Below, in pieces: positions 51,821-62,490 of a DNA stretch of 64,000 bases. Each line of letters starts with the position of its first letter. Positions within the stretch are counted from its first letter, which is position 1. Both the position numbers and the translations under genes were made by a program. The stretch is from Chamaecyparis obtusa (Eukaryota; Streptophyta; Pinopsida; Cupressales; Cupressaceae), in NCBI GenBank assembly GCA_027943335.1, contig BSBK01005652.1, positions 797,001 to 861,000 on the forward strand, in the 5' to 3' direction. A model generated the notes under the pieces. That model searched no databases. It saw only the letters and a list, made by a program, of their open reading frames with translations, and was not told where the DNA came from.

Positions 51821-53801
51821 TGTTGAGCCTCATTTTTACATGAAGACAACAACTAGGAATTTGCACGAGCAACTTACCCTCTTGGACGATTGATGGAATG
51901 AATCTCAAGGTTCCTTCTGGATGGGTCTCAACCGCTCGGATAGCTCAATGGAAGACAAATGTGAATTTTCTAACAAGGAGGCCTTTGCTGGTTCTTCTCT
52001 TAAGGGAAACTACAAAATAGACTTTAGGATTCCACATTATCTCTTTTTTTGATCCAACTTTCAGATTTAAGAAATGAAAGCAATGCTAATTTAAATTATC
52101 CTACTGAAAACAACTTGCAAAGAGGGTTAGAAAGTGTAAGCTAACGAGAAAATTGAAAGGAAATGCTGAAAGAAACCTAATGAACATATTCTAGTAATCA
52201 CACCACCATGCGAATTAAATGACCAAGAAGATGAAGAAACCCACACAATAGAGATCAGATCATGTCACAATCTTCAGCTGAATGGATGCAATCATCGACA
52301 TAATTTAAACAAATGCATATGTATGATAAGTCAAAACTCATCAAATCATGAAGCCACTCTAGATGTGTGCACATGTGAAACAAGTTAATCTTTAAGAACC
52401 AAAGAAAGATCTTCTTAGAGATTCATCACAACAGAGTAATATGATACTAGAAAACACCAAATTAAAGGATCACAGACTTGAAATCATCAAACAATCAATT
52501 GGCTCTTTGAAATAAAGAATGAGCAAATCACACATTCACAAATTTCACATAGATAATAGACAAGTCACACCATGAATGAAGCATGAATTGTATGTATTGT
52601 ATTAATAATCAAATTGACCCTCATTACATCATTTTATTACAATTTATAGAGCCATGCTCTTATTTTCATAGCTAGGGCTTTGCTATGACTAAAACTTGGA
52701 AAGAAATCTAAACTAGAGATTGCCTTAAGGAAACTACTACTAAAGGTGAGCTAAACTACCCTAGCATAGAATTAAACTTCATTCATTAAAAATATTTGAA
52801 TAAATCAAGCATCAGACATCTCAAAAATGGGTTGGAACTGGCACATGCACTCGGTGATCTTTATGTTTGTACCCTTGATCATTAGCCCCAACTGCTCCAC
52901 ATGGTACTGACTGAAAGAGATCCCACAATCATGCATAAATGATCCAAAGAAAGAAGCCCAGATGACTGAAAAGTGATTTTTGAGATAACTGGAGTCAACT
53001 CCCGGATGTGCCAAAAAATGCCAAAAACTTGACACTTGGTCTAAAAAACTCAAAACCCAAAATTGACTAAGTGCTAAGTTTTTTATCTCTACTATTTCGG
53101 ACTTGTCGGACTTGTAGGTGGCCGAAAACTCCTTATGGCCGAAATAGCCAAAAATCCTGCACTGTGAAAATAACTAAGTGTCAAAACTAAACTTTCTGTA
53201 CATGGAAGTTGGCAAATCTTAGACCAGAGGTCTACATAGCTAGAAAGCACTCCTGGATGTGATTTTTTGAACCTATCCACTACCTCCAACACCTCATCAA
53301 AGTCCACCATCTTAATCCCTTGGAGTATCTCCTTCTGTTTGTCTCTGAAATCCATCAATTCTTTTGCAAAATCCTTTATTTCTTCTTCTTGACTTAGCAT
53401 TTTCTGGATCTCTTCCTTCTGAAAGAACATCTATTGGAGGTCTTCCTTAGACTTTACCCCTTAGAATATGTCTAGGTACTGATTGATGATGTCATTCACT
53501 AAATACATCATCTTATCCTCATCCTCATCAAACAAATCCAAGTCCAATCCCTCAAAGAACCCCTACAGCTCCTTTGCATAGAGAGTGCTATTGTCTCTCC
53601 TCTTGTTCAGTCTCTTGAGAACCTTCTCGAATATGGCTAATGCCGCGGTTATCTCTTGGATCCATTCTTCAAAACTATCCAATTCTTCTCCTTCATAAAT
53701 CTTCATTAGCACTTGGAAGTGCTACTTTCTTATCATTGTTAACTCATCCAACACCTTTTGCCAGCTGAGGATGGTCTCTTCTACCCTATTTTCTTAACTC
53801 A
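51821..53801 (-). mobile_element. Unclassified LTR-type element X, 3' part
   Basis: The LTR of C stops abruptly at TCAATAATAG (51820), and new sequence starts TGTTGAGCCTC. A minus-strand frame (53092-53795) is followed by an AT-rich stretch with TATAAATT and AATAAAA words (about 52600-52660). The layout looks like an accessory gene followed by a 3' LTR. The LTR start is unresolved. X is cut at 53802 by copia I, so its left end is the only boundary seen. No RT or integrase is visible to assign a family. Confidence 0.5.
53092..53795 (-). pseudogene. Accessory coiled-coil ORF of element X
   Basis: One frame of about 230 codons ends in two adjacent stops near 53092. It is crossed by four earlier stops (TAG, TAG, TAA, TAG), each plausible as a former Gln. 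The protein is helical and acidic: EELDSFEEWIQEITAALAIF, then a DLDLFDEDEDK acidic patch, then QKMLSQEEEIKDFAKELMDF and VVDRFKKSHPGVLSSYVDLW. It ends in a Pro/Ser/Thr tail. I recognise no domain. The position before a presumed 3' LTR resembles the accessory frame of copia B. A shorter frame at 52805-53053 downstream is probably by chance. Confidence 0.5.
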
Positions 53802-55031
53802 TGTGTTAATCTCTATTGAGCATGTAAGGTTGTCATTAGTATCAAAGGATAGTAAATAGGTTGGTCAGTTACTTATATTGAGTTGGTCGGTAACCGCAAG
53901 TAAGATAGAGCAGTCGGTAAAGCCTTTACACTGAGCATCACACAGTTTACCGAGCACTAGTGACACCAACACCAATGGTCAATAAACACCGAGCATTACA
54001 GTATACACTGAGCAGATTATATAGTGTTTAGCGATGATCACAAAAAATGGCATAGTAATCTGAAATGGCACATTCTTCTATGCAAATGGTTACAACAGTG
54101 TGTAAAATGGTTTACTGAGATCGAGGAGCATTTATTGTAAAAGATACTCATTAAATGTAATGCTTATCTTATTGTAATAGTTGATCTAGGTTATTTTGCA
54201 CCGTAGATCTTAGGGTTATGATTATTTTTGTAACCTAATTTTTGCTAAAGCTACAAAAATAGAACACTATATATTTTGTATGTTCGCACCATTTTATGAG
54301 GTTGGTGAACTAATATATATGAATCATGGAGCACTTGTAGACATTGCCTAACTTCAAGACAATTAGTTTATTGAGCAGAACAGAGTACAAAGGATATTGG
54401 ATTGAGCAGAATCAGAGAAGGCTACCGAGCAAAATAGAGTAGAGAATTATCATAGATAAGGTGATATTTTGATGAGCACTTATAGATCTATTTCAAAAAA
54501 TTGAGTTGTCAACTAGAAAATAATTTCCTATTACTTTCTGATAATTGTGATAGAGTTTTTGATAAATCTCTTAACAGAGTAGACTTAACAGTCTTATGTA
54601 AATCTCTTAACCGAGTACACACTTCATTAGTGTTGTCTAAATCCTATAACTAGGTAGATCTAGCTGATCTAATATGTTACTCCTAATAGGGTAAGATCAC
54701 TAGAAGTGATCAAAACTTGTAGCCTTAATAGGCAAACCTTTTCTATCTGCAGTAGTGAAGAATTTCTGGGTGTCATCCCCACCATAGTTTTTACCTTCTT
54801 ACAAGGGTTTCTGCATTACCAAAATACTTGTGTTATGTGATTGTCATATTGATTTCATGTTTCTTACTTTTCTTAAGTTAACTAGATGATTGATTTATGC
54901 AATTAGATTCAAGTTATTTTGATTGGTTATCACAGTATTCAATTATAGATCTGAAAGGTTTTACAAGTAAAGTTTTTGAAGGCGCTAATTCACCCCTCCC
55001 CTCTGAGTACCTATCTCTCCTAATTCCAACA
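53802..55031 (+). repeat. 5' LTR of copia I
   Basis: The end is firm: CTAATTCCAACA, two bases, then the PBS. It carries the usual TTCACCCCTCCCCTCTGAG signature. The start is placed at TGTGTTAATC (53802), where the X frame breaks off; TGTTAATC at 53804 is an alternative. The CTCTTAAC(A/C)GAGT word array lies at about 54553-54690. Length is about 1,230 bp. Confidence 0.75.
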
Positions 55032-55033
55032 AT

Positions 55034-55045
55034 TGGTATCAGAGC
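55034..55045 (+). other. Primer-binding site of copia I
   Basis: TGGTATCAGAGC is a perfect copy of the initiator-Met tRNA site used by plant copia elements, two bases after the LTR. It primes minus-strand synthesis. Confidence 0.92.
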
Positions 55046-55095
55046 TTAGTTCTCTTGTTGAACAGTCTAACCACTAAAGGGTAAAGATCTAAGTC

Positions 55096-56568
55096 ATGGA
55101 GAGATACAAGCTTGACAAGACTATTGAGAATCAGAATATACAAATATAGATGTTTGTGGAACAGTATAAACAAGCCAAGGAAGAACTGAAGAAATTACTG
55201 GTTGAAAGGAAGAACCTTGCAATTCAATTGAATGAAATCGGTTATCATGAAGAACCTATTGATGAAATATTTGATCATATTGGATCAAGCTGTGGAAGCA
55301 TCTCTGATGGATCTGAAAGCATAATATTTGACTTGTCTAAAAAGAATCAGCATCTATCTAAGCAAGTGAAAACACTTCAAATTGGTCATGAATCTCAAAT
55401 GGTGAGAATGGTGGAAATCATGAACAATTCTAGACAAGCTGAACAAGATCAGAATTTGGCTATTGAAGACCAAAGACTGATGACTGAACAACTCCAAGCA
55501 AAAGAAAGTGAAATACAGAGAATCACTGATCATCACTTCCAAGTATCAAATCAGATGATGATAGTTAATTAAGAAATGAATCGAGTCAATGGAGAATTAT
55601 CAAGAAGACTTGAAGATGTTGCAATACTAAGAGAAGATAATGAAAAACTGAGAAATGAAATAAAGATACAAAAGCAACATAATGAAATGATGAAGATAGC
55701 TGAGGATAGTTCTAAAAAGATTGATGATTTCCTGACTAATCAGAGAAGATTCAAAAGTAGATCCGGTATAGGATACATCAGTGAAGGAGAATCATCACAA
55801 CAAGCTAAAAAAGTCAACAAAAATCAAAGTTAGAAACCTAAAGTGTTGACATGTTATCACTATGGACAACTAGGACATACATCTAATATGTGCAGAAGCA
55901 AAGCACAAGGTAAACCTCCTATCATTCCAAAATTCAATGGATATTGTTATTATTGTGGTAAATTTGGACATCCATCTTATGAATGTAGAGCTAAGAAGAA
56001 TGACATTACTAATAATACTATTGAGGAGAAAATTTTCTATACTTGTAACAAGCATGGTCACACTACATGGGACTGCAAGGAGAAAATGAAACAAGTTTGG
56101 ACACCTAAAGAGAAGCTACAGTGAAAGTCATATCAACCGAAAAGATAAGGTAACTCATATGTTTGGGATTATAATACATGGACTAATTGTGTTGTATGTG
56201 GTCGGTATGGAGATATTGCAGCAAACTGTTATAGAAAGAGTCAGATTGGACAATCAAGAAACTGGACAAATGCAGGAATGACATGTATGCACTATCACAA
56301 GGTCGGTCATGTAAGCAAGAACTGCAAAGATGAAGCACTTGATGAAAACCATATATTTGAGAGTGGATATAACATTGCAAAAATTATGAAGTTAAGGAAC
56401 ACAATGTGGAAGAAAGCATCTAATGAGAATGCTGAGTCAAGTAACATTGTCAGTGAAACCTCATCCACTGGATTGGGTGACATCGGTACCTCCACTTAAG
56501 ATGACAAAGGTATGTATGGAACTGACATTTTAAATGATCAAATTTTACATAGAGTTCCTTATATATGA
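55096..56568 (+). pseudogene. gag: Copia I gag with five zinc-knuckle positions
   Basis: One phase runs from ATG 55096 (MERYKLDKT) to 56568. Stops at 55147, 55570, 55831, 56122, 56140 and 56497 are TAG, TAA or TGA at likely Gln or Arg codons, with no frameshift. The first half is a charged coiled coil (LSKQVKTLQIGHESQM, LREDNEKLRNEIKIQKQ). The second half has five CCHC-type positions in series: CYHYGQLGHTSNMC, CYYCGKFGHPSYEC (intact), FYTCNKHGHTTWDC, CVVCGRYGDIAANC and CMHYHKVGHVSKNC. Four have each lost one ligand. Gag knuckles bind element RNA. A usual plant copia capsid domain is not obvious. Confidence 0.85.
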
Positions 56569-57054
56569 TGAGCAAATACCAAATCTGCATGAATAAAGAT
56601 GCACTATGGTTTATGTGTTGTGAGTTTGCAAATGTCACATAGTCGGTAAAAGAAGAAATGAGAGTTGATTACCCATCAGTAATCACTATACAAGGTTAAC
56701 CGACAATAGTACAAATTGATGAAGAAATTCTATGTTAACTGAGCAAAGGAAATTGTAGACATTACTGAGCTAACAACTATTTTGTATCGAAAGTTAGGTC
56801 ATGCATTTATTGCACCAAATTTTGAGCGGGAATATCAAAAATTCTATAAATACACACAAAATAGAGTTCATTGTTACATTGCAATTTTGAAGAATAGAGA
56901 TTTTACAGAGAAGAGTTTGAGCTAAAGATTTTCAGAAAAGATTCAAACCTACTATAGATCGAACCGACAATAATTCTTCAATGATATCGAGTAAGTTCAT
57001 CTACCTATCAAACACTGGTTATCTATTGCTTGCCGAAACCCTAAGAAACAATTT
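56569..57054 (+). promoter_or_regulatory. Spacer with TATA-like site before accessory ORF
   Basis: No coding frame is present. Words such as AACTGAGCAAAGG and CGGTAAAAG echo LTR sequence of this family. A TATA-like box (TATAAATA at 56845-56852) is followed by about 200 bases of leader-like sequence and the ATG at 57055. This would suit a separate promoter for the accessory frame, by inference only. Confidence 0.4.
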
Positions 57055-59072
57055 ATGGCATCAACATCGACTGTAAGCAAATCAAAAAACATTGAGGAGG
57101 AAGTAGAATTAATTGTTAGGGAAAATTTTTTGAGGACAAATTCAAACCACATCTCAAGGTCGCAGCACAAACATATGATATGGGCACATTTTTGAGTATT
57201 CCAGATAGGGTTTTGTTAACAGAAAATGTTAGGGCCTATATTCACTACAAAATTAGAGAAGTATGTGATTTTCAGACCATTTCTACTTATCAACAAGTCT
57301 CTAGAATGGATGGAAAGTTAAAATCCGAATACAAGAAGATTGGGGAGTCAGGGTTATTGTGTTTTACATACTTCTCAAAATCTTTCAAAAATGACTGGAT
57401 AAGAATCGTACTAAGAAGATTTCATGATGGGAAATTCTAGCTGGACAAACTTGTTGAGGTTACAAAGAAGATTATTAGTAGGGTTACTAGGTACCTTGCA
57501 ATCGACAAAGCCAAAGCCTTTCAAAGTTCATCTTGTCCCGATGTTGAAAAAAACACTGGAGCTCAATGGGATGGTAAGGCACTGAAAATCTCAACCATAA
57601 AAGACCCATCGATAAAATTCATAGCTCATGTCATTAGGTACAAGATATTTCAATCTAGCAGACTAAATAGTGTACCCTACAGTGCTGTGGACATGGCATA
57701 TAAAATTGTGAAGAAAGATCACCAGGTAGATCTTGTCGAGCTGCTACTACACCAACTGCAAGATAATATGAAGACAATAAGAGAAAAGAAGTCCAATACA
57801 TGTAAGTATGGATCACTGCTTGTCTGTACATTTCTCTATCTACAAGAAAATGTACCTGGTATCGGTAAAGTAAACTGGCAATCTGACAAACTGATAACTG
57901 CACAAATTGGTGAAATGATGCAAAGTCTAGGAGATAATCTGAATAAGGAATTCAATGCATATTTCAAAGAATTTTAGGCAAAAATGCAACAAAGGAGTAG
58001 AATTCCAAGGGAATTAGTGAGTAAATTTGAAGATGACATATGTTTTGTAGTTAGCATAGACCACTCTATGATAAAGGCAGTAGAACCGAGAAGAAAATGG
58101 TTAGCACCGATGGGCTATGAAATGAACCATGATTTCACTTTGAAATCTATTAATGCATTGCTGGAATTACCAATAGACATCACTGCCAGTAGGTTTGGCG
58201 TATATGAGGAAGCTAAGTCACGAATCACTACAGACATAGAGATAGGAAAACTGTCTAGAAGGGTGAAGAAAATGAGAAAAGATCTCAAAGCATAATATGG
58301 AAATGCATCTAACTCATCTAAGGAGTCACCAGTTAAAGGAAAAACTAAAGGTTAGTTACAGTTGGCTGACAAGCCTTATGATAGCGAGGAGACTGAGCCA
58401 GACAAAGAAAATGATAACACACCGGTTCCTCCCACCAATGTTGAACAAGAAATGCAGTTACCAAAACCTAAAGGAATGAAGACACGTTCATCAACTATAG
58501 CACAACCTACCAAGAAGGAAGTAGTAAAGGTAGCAAAAAGAAGAGCAGCTACACTGACATGAAAATATGTTAAGAGAAAGAACAAGAAAGTAGCTGAGAC
58601 ACTGAAGAAAAAGACTAAATACATAAGAAGTAAAGAAGATATAGAGGAGACTGACACTGAAAATGATCCTAATCAATTCAAGTTAGTTTGTAATAGGGAA
58701 ATTACAATAGAAGAAATAATTAAAGACATAATTGAGAATGGAAATCTTACAGATCCAGGCATAGGCAAATTTGACAAAATGTCAATTAAGGACAAGACAA
58801 AGCTAGAACATGCTATCATCCAGATGATGATTAAATTCAAAAGAGTACCAATGGAATTCGCATGTCAATTACCGAAGGAACTTGATGACAAAATAAATGA
58901 GAGATGGGCTATTGCACTAGATACAGAGAAAAGGAAAAGAGAATGATCATTAAGTCGTGCAACCTCACACTTTAGCTATGTTGTTGTAAGTGAATACATG
59001 ACAAAGTATCGGGCTAGATTTCTAGTCAACAATAGAGCTATGCAGATCATGGATGAGAATGTGGGTGATATG
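57055..59072 (+). pseudogene. Accessory ORF of copia I (plant-transposon-protein-like)
   Basis: It starts MASTSTVSKSKNIEEEVEL. A one-base shift occurs at the T run near 57130, then one frame continues for about 640 codons to the J insertion, crossed by stops that fit Gln, Trp or Arg codons. The middle (KFIAHVIRYKIFQSSRLNSV, then VDMAYKIVKKDHQVDL and TCKYGSLLVCTFLYLQENV) resembles in style the putative plant transposon protein domain seen in plant retroelement frames. The last third is Lys/Glu-rich with possible nuclear-localisation clusters (KYVKRKNKKV). No enzyme motif is seen. Its role is unknown; homology should be tested by profile search. Confidence 0.6.
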
Positions 59073-60044
59073 TGTAATACCCCAAAAATGGGCTATAAGT
59101 TCATTAATCTTCTATATCAACATATCGAACGAAATCGACATCAAAGTCCTAACCAAAGGCACATCAGCACATCATCGAATCCTAATTGATTATCTCAATT
59201 TCTGCATAGGGGAATATTCCTAGCAATATTCCTAATTATCTTAATTATCTTTAATTTAATGATTATTTGGCGATAAATCACATTTATCCTAAGTTTGATT
59301 AATTGAATATTTTCATATTTAATTAATTAGATTTAATATCTTGCCACTTAATTGTGTAATTAAATTTAATTCTATCTATTATTAATTGTATTATTTAATT
59401 TTGACAATAAATCCAATATCCTATGAATAATTGATTAAATTCTTATTTAATTAATTAAAGCATGTTGTCATTATTTAATAATATAGTTTTTAATAAAAGT
59501 TTGATTAAATAATTGATTAACCCATAAATCAATTATTTATTTTCAAAAATTAGTTAAGTTGAGCATAAATCACTTTATTTATTTAATTAATTCATAATGG
59601 ATCTCTCAAATTTGCATCCACAGGATCTCATATTTTTGCACAATCACGTTGGAGAATTGCAATTGGAAGGATCAAAGCTTATTGCGAATCAACATTGTTG
59701 TGAGATAACTTTTGTTATCATATCATTGTTAGCTTAATTTGCATATCAATTTTCATATTAGCATAGATTTCATATCATTTTTCATATTATTGCATAGAAA
59801 ACCCAAAAAAATAGCTTAATTGCATTCAATTCATATCTAGATCAATTGCATTCAAATCCTTCATTTAGGTGTCATCTAGGTCACTGATCTCAATAACAAT
59901 ATGAGAACATCAATCTCGCACCTACTAGAAGGCAGTAAATCACTTCGTTAAATTACATTTCAATTTTGCATGATTTTGATTTTTGCTAACCTCTAATGTT
60001 TTACTAAAGTGTTGTGTCTACAGATCAGGTACAAAATTCACACA
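59073..60044 (+). repeat. 5' LTR of gypsy J
   Basis: It runs from TGTAATACCCC to TTCACACA, about 972 bp, in a very AT-rich context (TTAATTAATT-type words). It matches solo LTR G in reverse along its length but lacks about 290 bp after 59598. The end is placed by comparison with G and may be off by a few bases. Confidence 0.88.
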
Positions 60045-60051
60045 TATTTTC

Positions 60052-60068
60052 TGGCACCCACCGTGGGG
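60052..60068 (+). other. Primer-binding site of gypsy J
   Basis: TGGCACCCACCGTGGGG lies seven bases after the LTR. It is one change from the TGGCGCCCACCGTGGGG found in many plant gypsy elements of the Tat side. It differs from the site of element C, so J and C are separate families. Confidence 0.8.
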
Positions 60069-60184
60069 CCCTAAAATAGGTTTCCAATTCAATTCTATCA
60101 ATTTCTATCTTTTTCTCCTCGGTTTTTGTGCTAAAATATGATTTTTATTTTTTGTCCGTACAATCTTCGTATGAGTTTCTGACA

Positions 60185-60400
60185 AAAGTCATATGAGTTT
60201 GAGCCTGCTGTCATACGACAGTTGACCGAGTATCATTTCATCAGGCACCCACTATCATTTAGAAGCTAGATTATCGTTTCATTAGACACCCAGTGTCGTA
60301 CGAGTTTCCAGACTGTCGTCTAGGAGCATACCCACTATCGTACGAGTTTCTTACTGTCATTTGGTAATAGACCCACTGTCGTATGAGTTTAGGCATCAGA
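60185..60400 (+). repeat. GTCGTACGAGTTT-type dispersed repeats, cluster 1
   Basis: At least six degenerate copies of two alternating words, TGTCGTACGAGTTT and TGTCATTTCATT, lie close together, separated by ACCCACT-type spacers. CGTACG is self-complementary. Confidence 0.65.
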
Positions 60401-61192
60401 TTTCAATTGTCATTTCATTTTTGCAGGTAGTTTGTCAGATTTGATTTTTGGATTTTGACTAACAGCTAATCTTAACAGTTGGAATTCTCTATTTTTGATT
60501 GACTCTGGCTAGTTTTGATTGGAAAAAGTGTAAAGTTTGCTAAAATCAGGTAAACATCTACTAAGCACGTTGTGAGGATCTTAGGTATTCCACTTGTGCT
60601 AATAATATTTTGATTTTGGCTTAAAATAAATCTCTCGTATGTCTAGCTTCGGTGATTCTTTTCATGCTTTTATTTTACACACTTGCATAATTGATACTAG
60701 GTTGTGACACCTTAAGTATTTATTAGCAGTCTTATATTATTTGTGATTGATCTAGATTGCTATCTTGGGTTATTGGACTCACTAATCCACCGGCCCCTCA
60801 TTCATCCTTGTGGTTGCAAGATCAGTGCCATGTTAAAGGGGAGGGGTCAATAGGAAAGAAGTGTTAAATGCTCCACTAGGCAACCCTTGTGTGCTTTTTG
60901 GAACTCACTTGTTTTCTAGGTTGTGGACTCATTTGTAGCTTGTGTGAGGCATTAAGTGCTCCACTTTTTGGACTCACCTCATATTTTCTTTTAGTGTTAA
61001 GTGTACCACCTTGTGCTTTTGAATACTTTTGGATAGATTTTCTTTCAGGAATATATCTGTACTCACATAGTAATTAGGCCCTATGAACACTATTCATGAT
61101 TCTTGAGAGATTGGATTCCTAGCGAAATCCTTCTTGATGATAGAATCCTTGTAGGTAGAGAGGATACTTAGTGCATTTCACATTCAACTCAG

Positions 61193-61386
61193 TTAGTGCA
61201 TCTTCTCTTATTGATCGATACATTCTCTCCCAGGAGAGGTTGATAGATCACGTGGGGTTGACATCACGAGCTTTGGTGAATCAAAATTGGTTAGTGCACC
61301 TTCTCTTATTGATTGATACATTCTCTCCCCAGAGAGGTTGATAGATCACATGGAGTTGACATCATAGACCTTGGTGAAGCAAAACT
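61193..61386 (+). repeat. 98 bp tandem duplication
   Basis: Two copies start at 61193 and 61291 with TTAGTGCA/TTAGTGCAC then TTCTCTTATTGAT. Both contain ATACATTCTCTCCC, GAGAGGTTGATAGATCAC and TTGACATCA. They differ by scattered transitions. Confidence 0.85.
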
Positions 61387-62128
61387 TTGTCTTAGCGTGT
61401 CGGATTAATCTACTTGCTTTGTTTGGGCTAAAAGTGAAAAGGTGTCAAAAACCTTGGATCTAGAGCCAAGTCCCCTTGTGGTATACTATTGTGAGTCACC
61501 TTGAGAGAGGGTTAACTATAGCAGACACTCCCTTCATAGGGAAAATTGGGTTGACAGAACCTCAAGCGATAATAGCCATTTTCACCATGGTAGTGATAGC
61601 CGCTATATAAATGTCCTTGTGGAAGAAATCTCCATAGGTATGGTTCATTGTTGGGTTGTTAGATCTCCCTAGCAGCTCTTGAAGATTAAGTTCTCAGACT
61701 GTGTCAAAACCCTGGTGCACTAGGATTGGAGTTCACCCCTTTGGATCATAAAAGTTGCAGAGTCAAACCATTACTAAAAACCCTAGTGAGGCCAAAGTTT
61801 CATTTTCTAGGTTATATGTGCATCATTGCAAAACATTTTTGGAACATACACAATTAGCACTTCTAAGGATTAGAACAAATAAGCCACTTGATTGTTCATG
61901 TGCAAGGTTGCTTTTGGCCTTGTTCATTATTTTTAGACATACCTGAAATCACTTGCTTGCTATTTTGCGTGCTTGTTTATCTATCTAGTTACTAAAAATA
62001 GACAAATCTATTACAATCCTCAAATCTGAACATTGAAATTTGCAAACAATCCGAATCTGAAAACTCAAAATCTAAAAAAATTGATGTAAAATCCTTTCTG
62101 GAGTCAAAAATCATTTCAAGAAGTCAAA

Positions 62129-62350
62129 AGTCATATGAGTTTTTCCAAGTGTCATTTCATTACAACCCATCTGTCGTATCATTGAGTACCTAGTGTCATA
62201 CGAGTTTCCATGTCAACAAATTCTCAAAGTCAAAATCTTGCAACTGTCGTATGAGATTTTCAACTGTCATTTCATTGATACCCAATTGTCGTATGAGTTT
62301 TGCAATTGTCATTTCATAGCATACCCATTATCGTACGAGTCTGCAAAGTG
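62129..62350 (+). repeat. GTCGTACGAGTTT-type dispersed repeats, cluster 2
   Basis: The same alternating words as in 60185-60400 recur (GTCATATGAGTTT, GTGTCATACGAGTTTCC, CTGTCGTATGAG, TTGTCATTTCAT), about eight copies, just upstream of the first ORF of J. Confidence 0.65.
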
Positions 62351-62490
62351 TTGTTTGGGAAATTTTTGAAAGTTGTCAAAAAATTGTCAGAATTGCTAGA
62401 TATGTAGCTTTTTCAGCCTAATTCCAGAATCTGTCATACAAGTCACTATGTCAAGAATAGAGCAGTAGCCATTGAGAATCAATACACATG

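Larger units (their letters stand above)
53802..59072 (+). mobile_element. Ty1/copia element I with gag and accessory ORF
   Basis: The order is 5' LTR, a perfect Met-tRNA PBS, gag with five zinc-knuckle positions, a promoter-like spacer and a long accessory frame cut by element J at 59073. No protease, integrase or RT lies between gag and the accessory frame. The rest of I should lie beyond J, outside the window, so pol may follow the accessory frame or be missing. Confidence 0.8.
60069..62490 (+). other. Leader of gypsy J, non-coding
   Basis: About 2.4 kb without a convincing frame lies between PBS and the first ORF. It holds two clusters of GTCGTACGAGTTT-like repeats and a 98 bp tandem duplication. 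A short frame near 60889-61077 is Cys/Leu-rich but has no support. Confidence 0.6.

Noticed and set aside
57655..57903. Minus-strand frame with hydrophobic segments
   Set aside because: It is antisense to the long accessory frame of copia I, which explains the region in phase over more than 600 codons.
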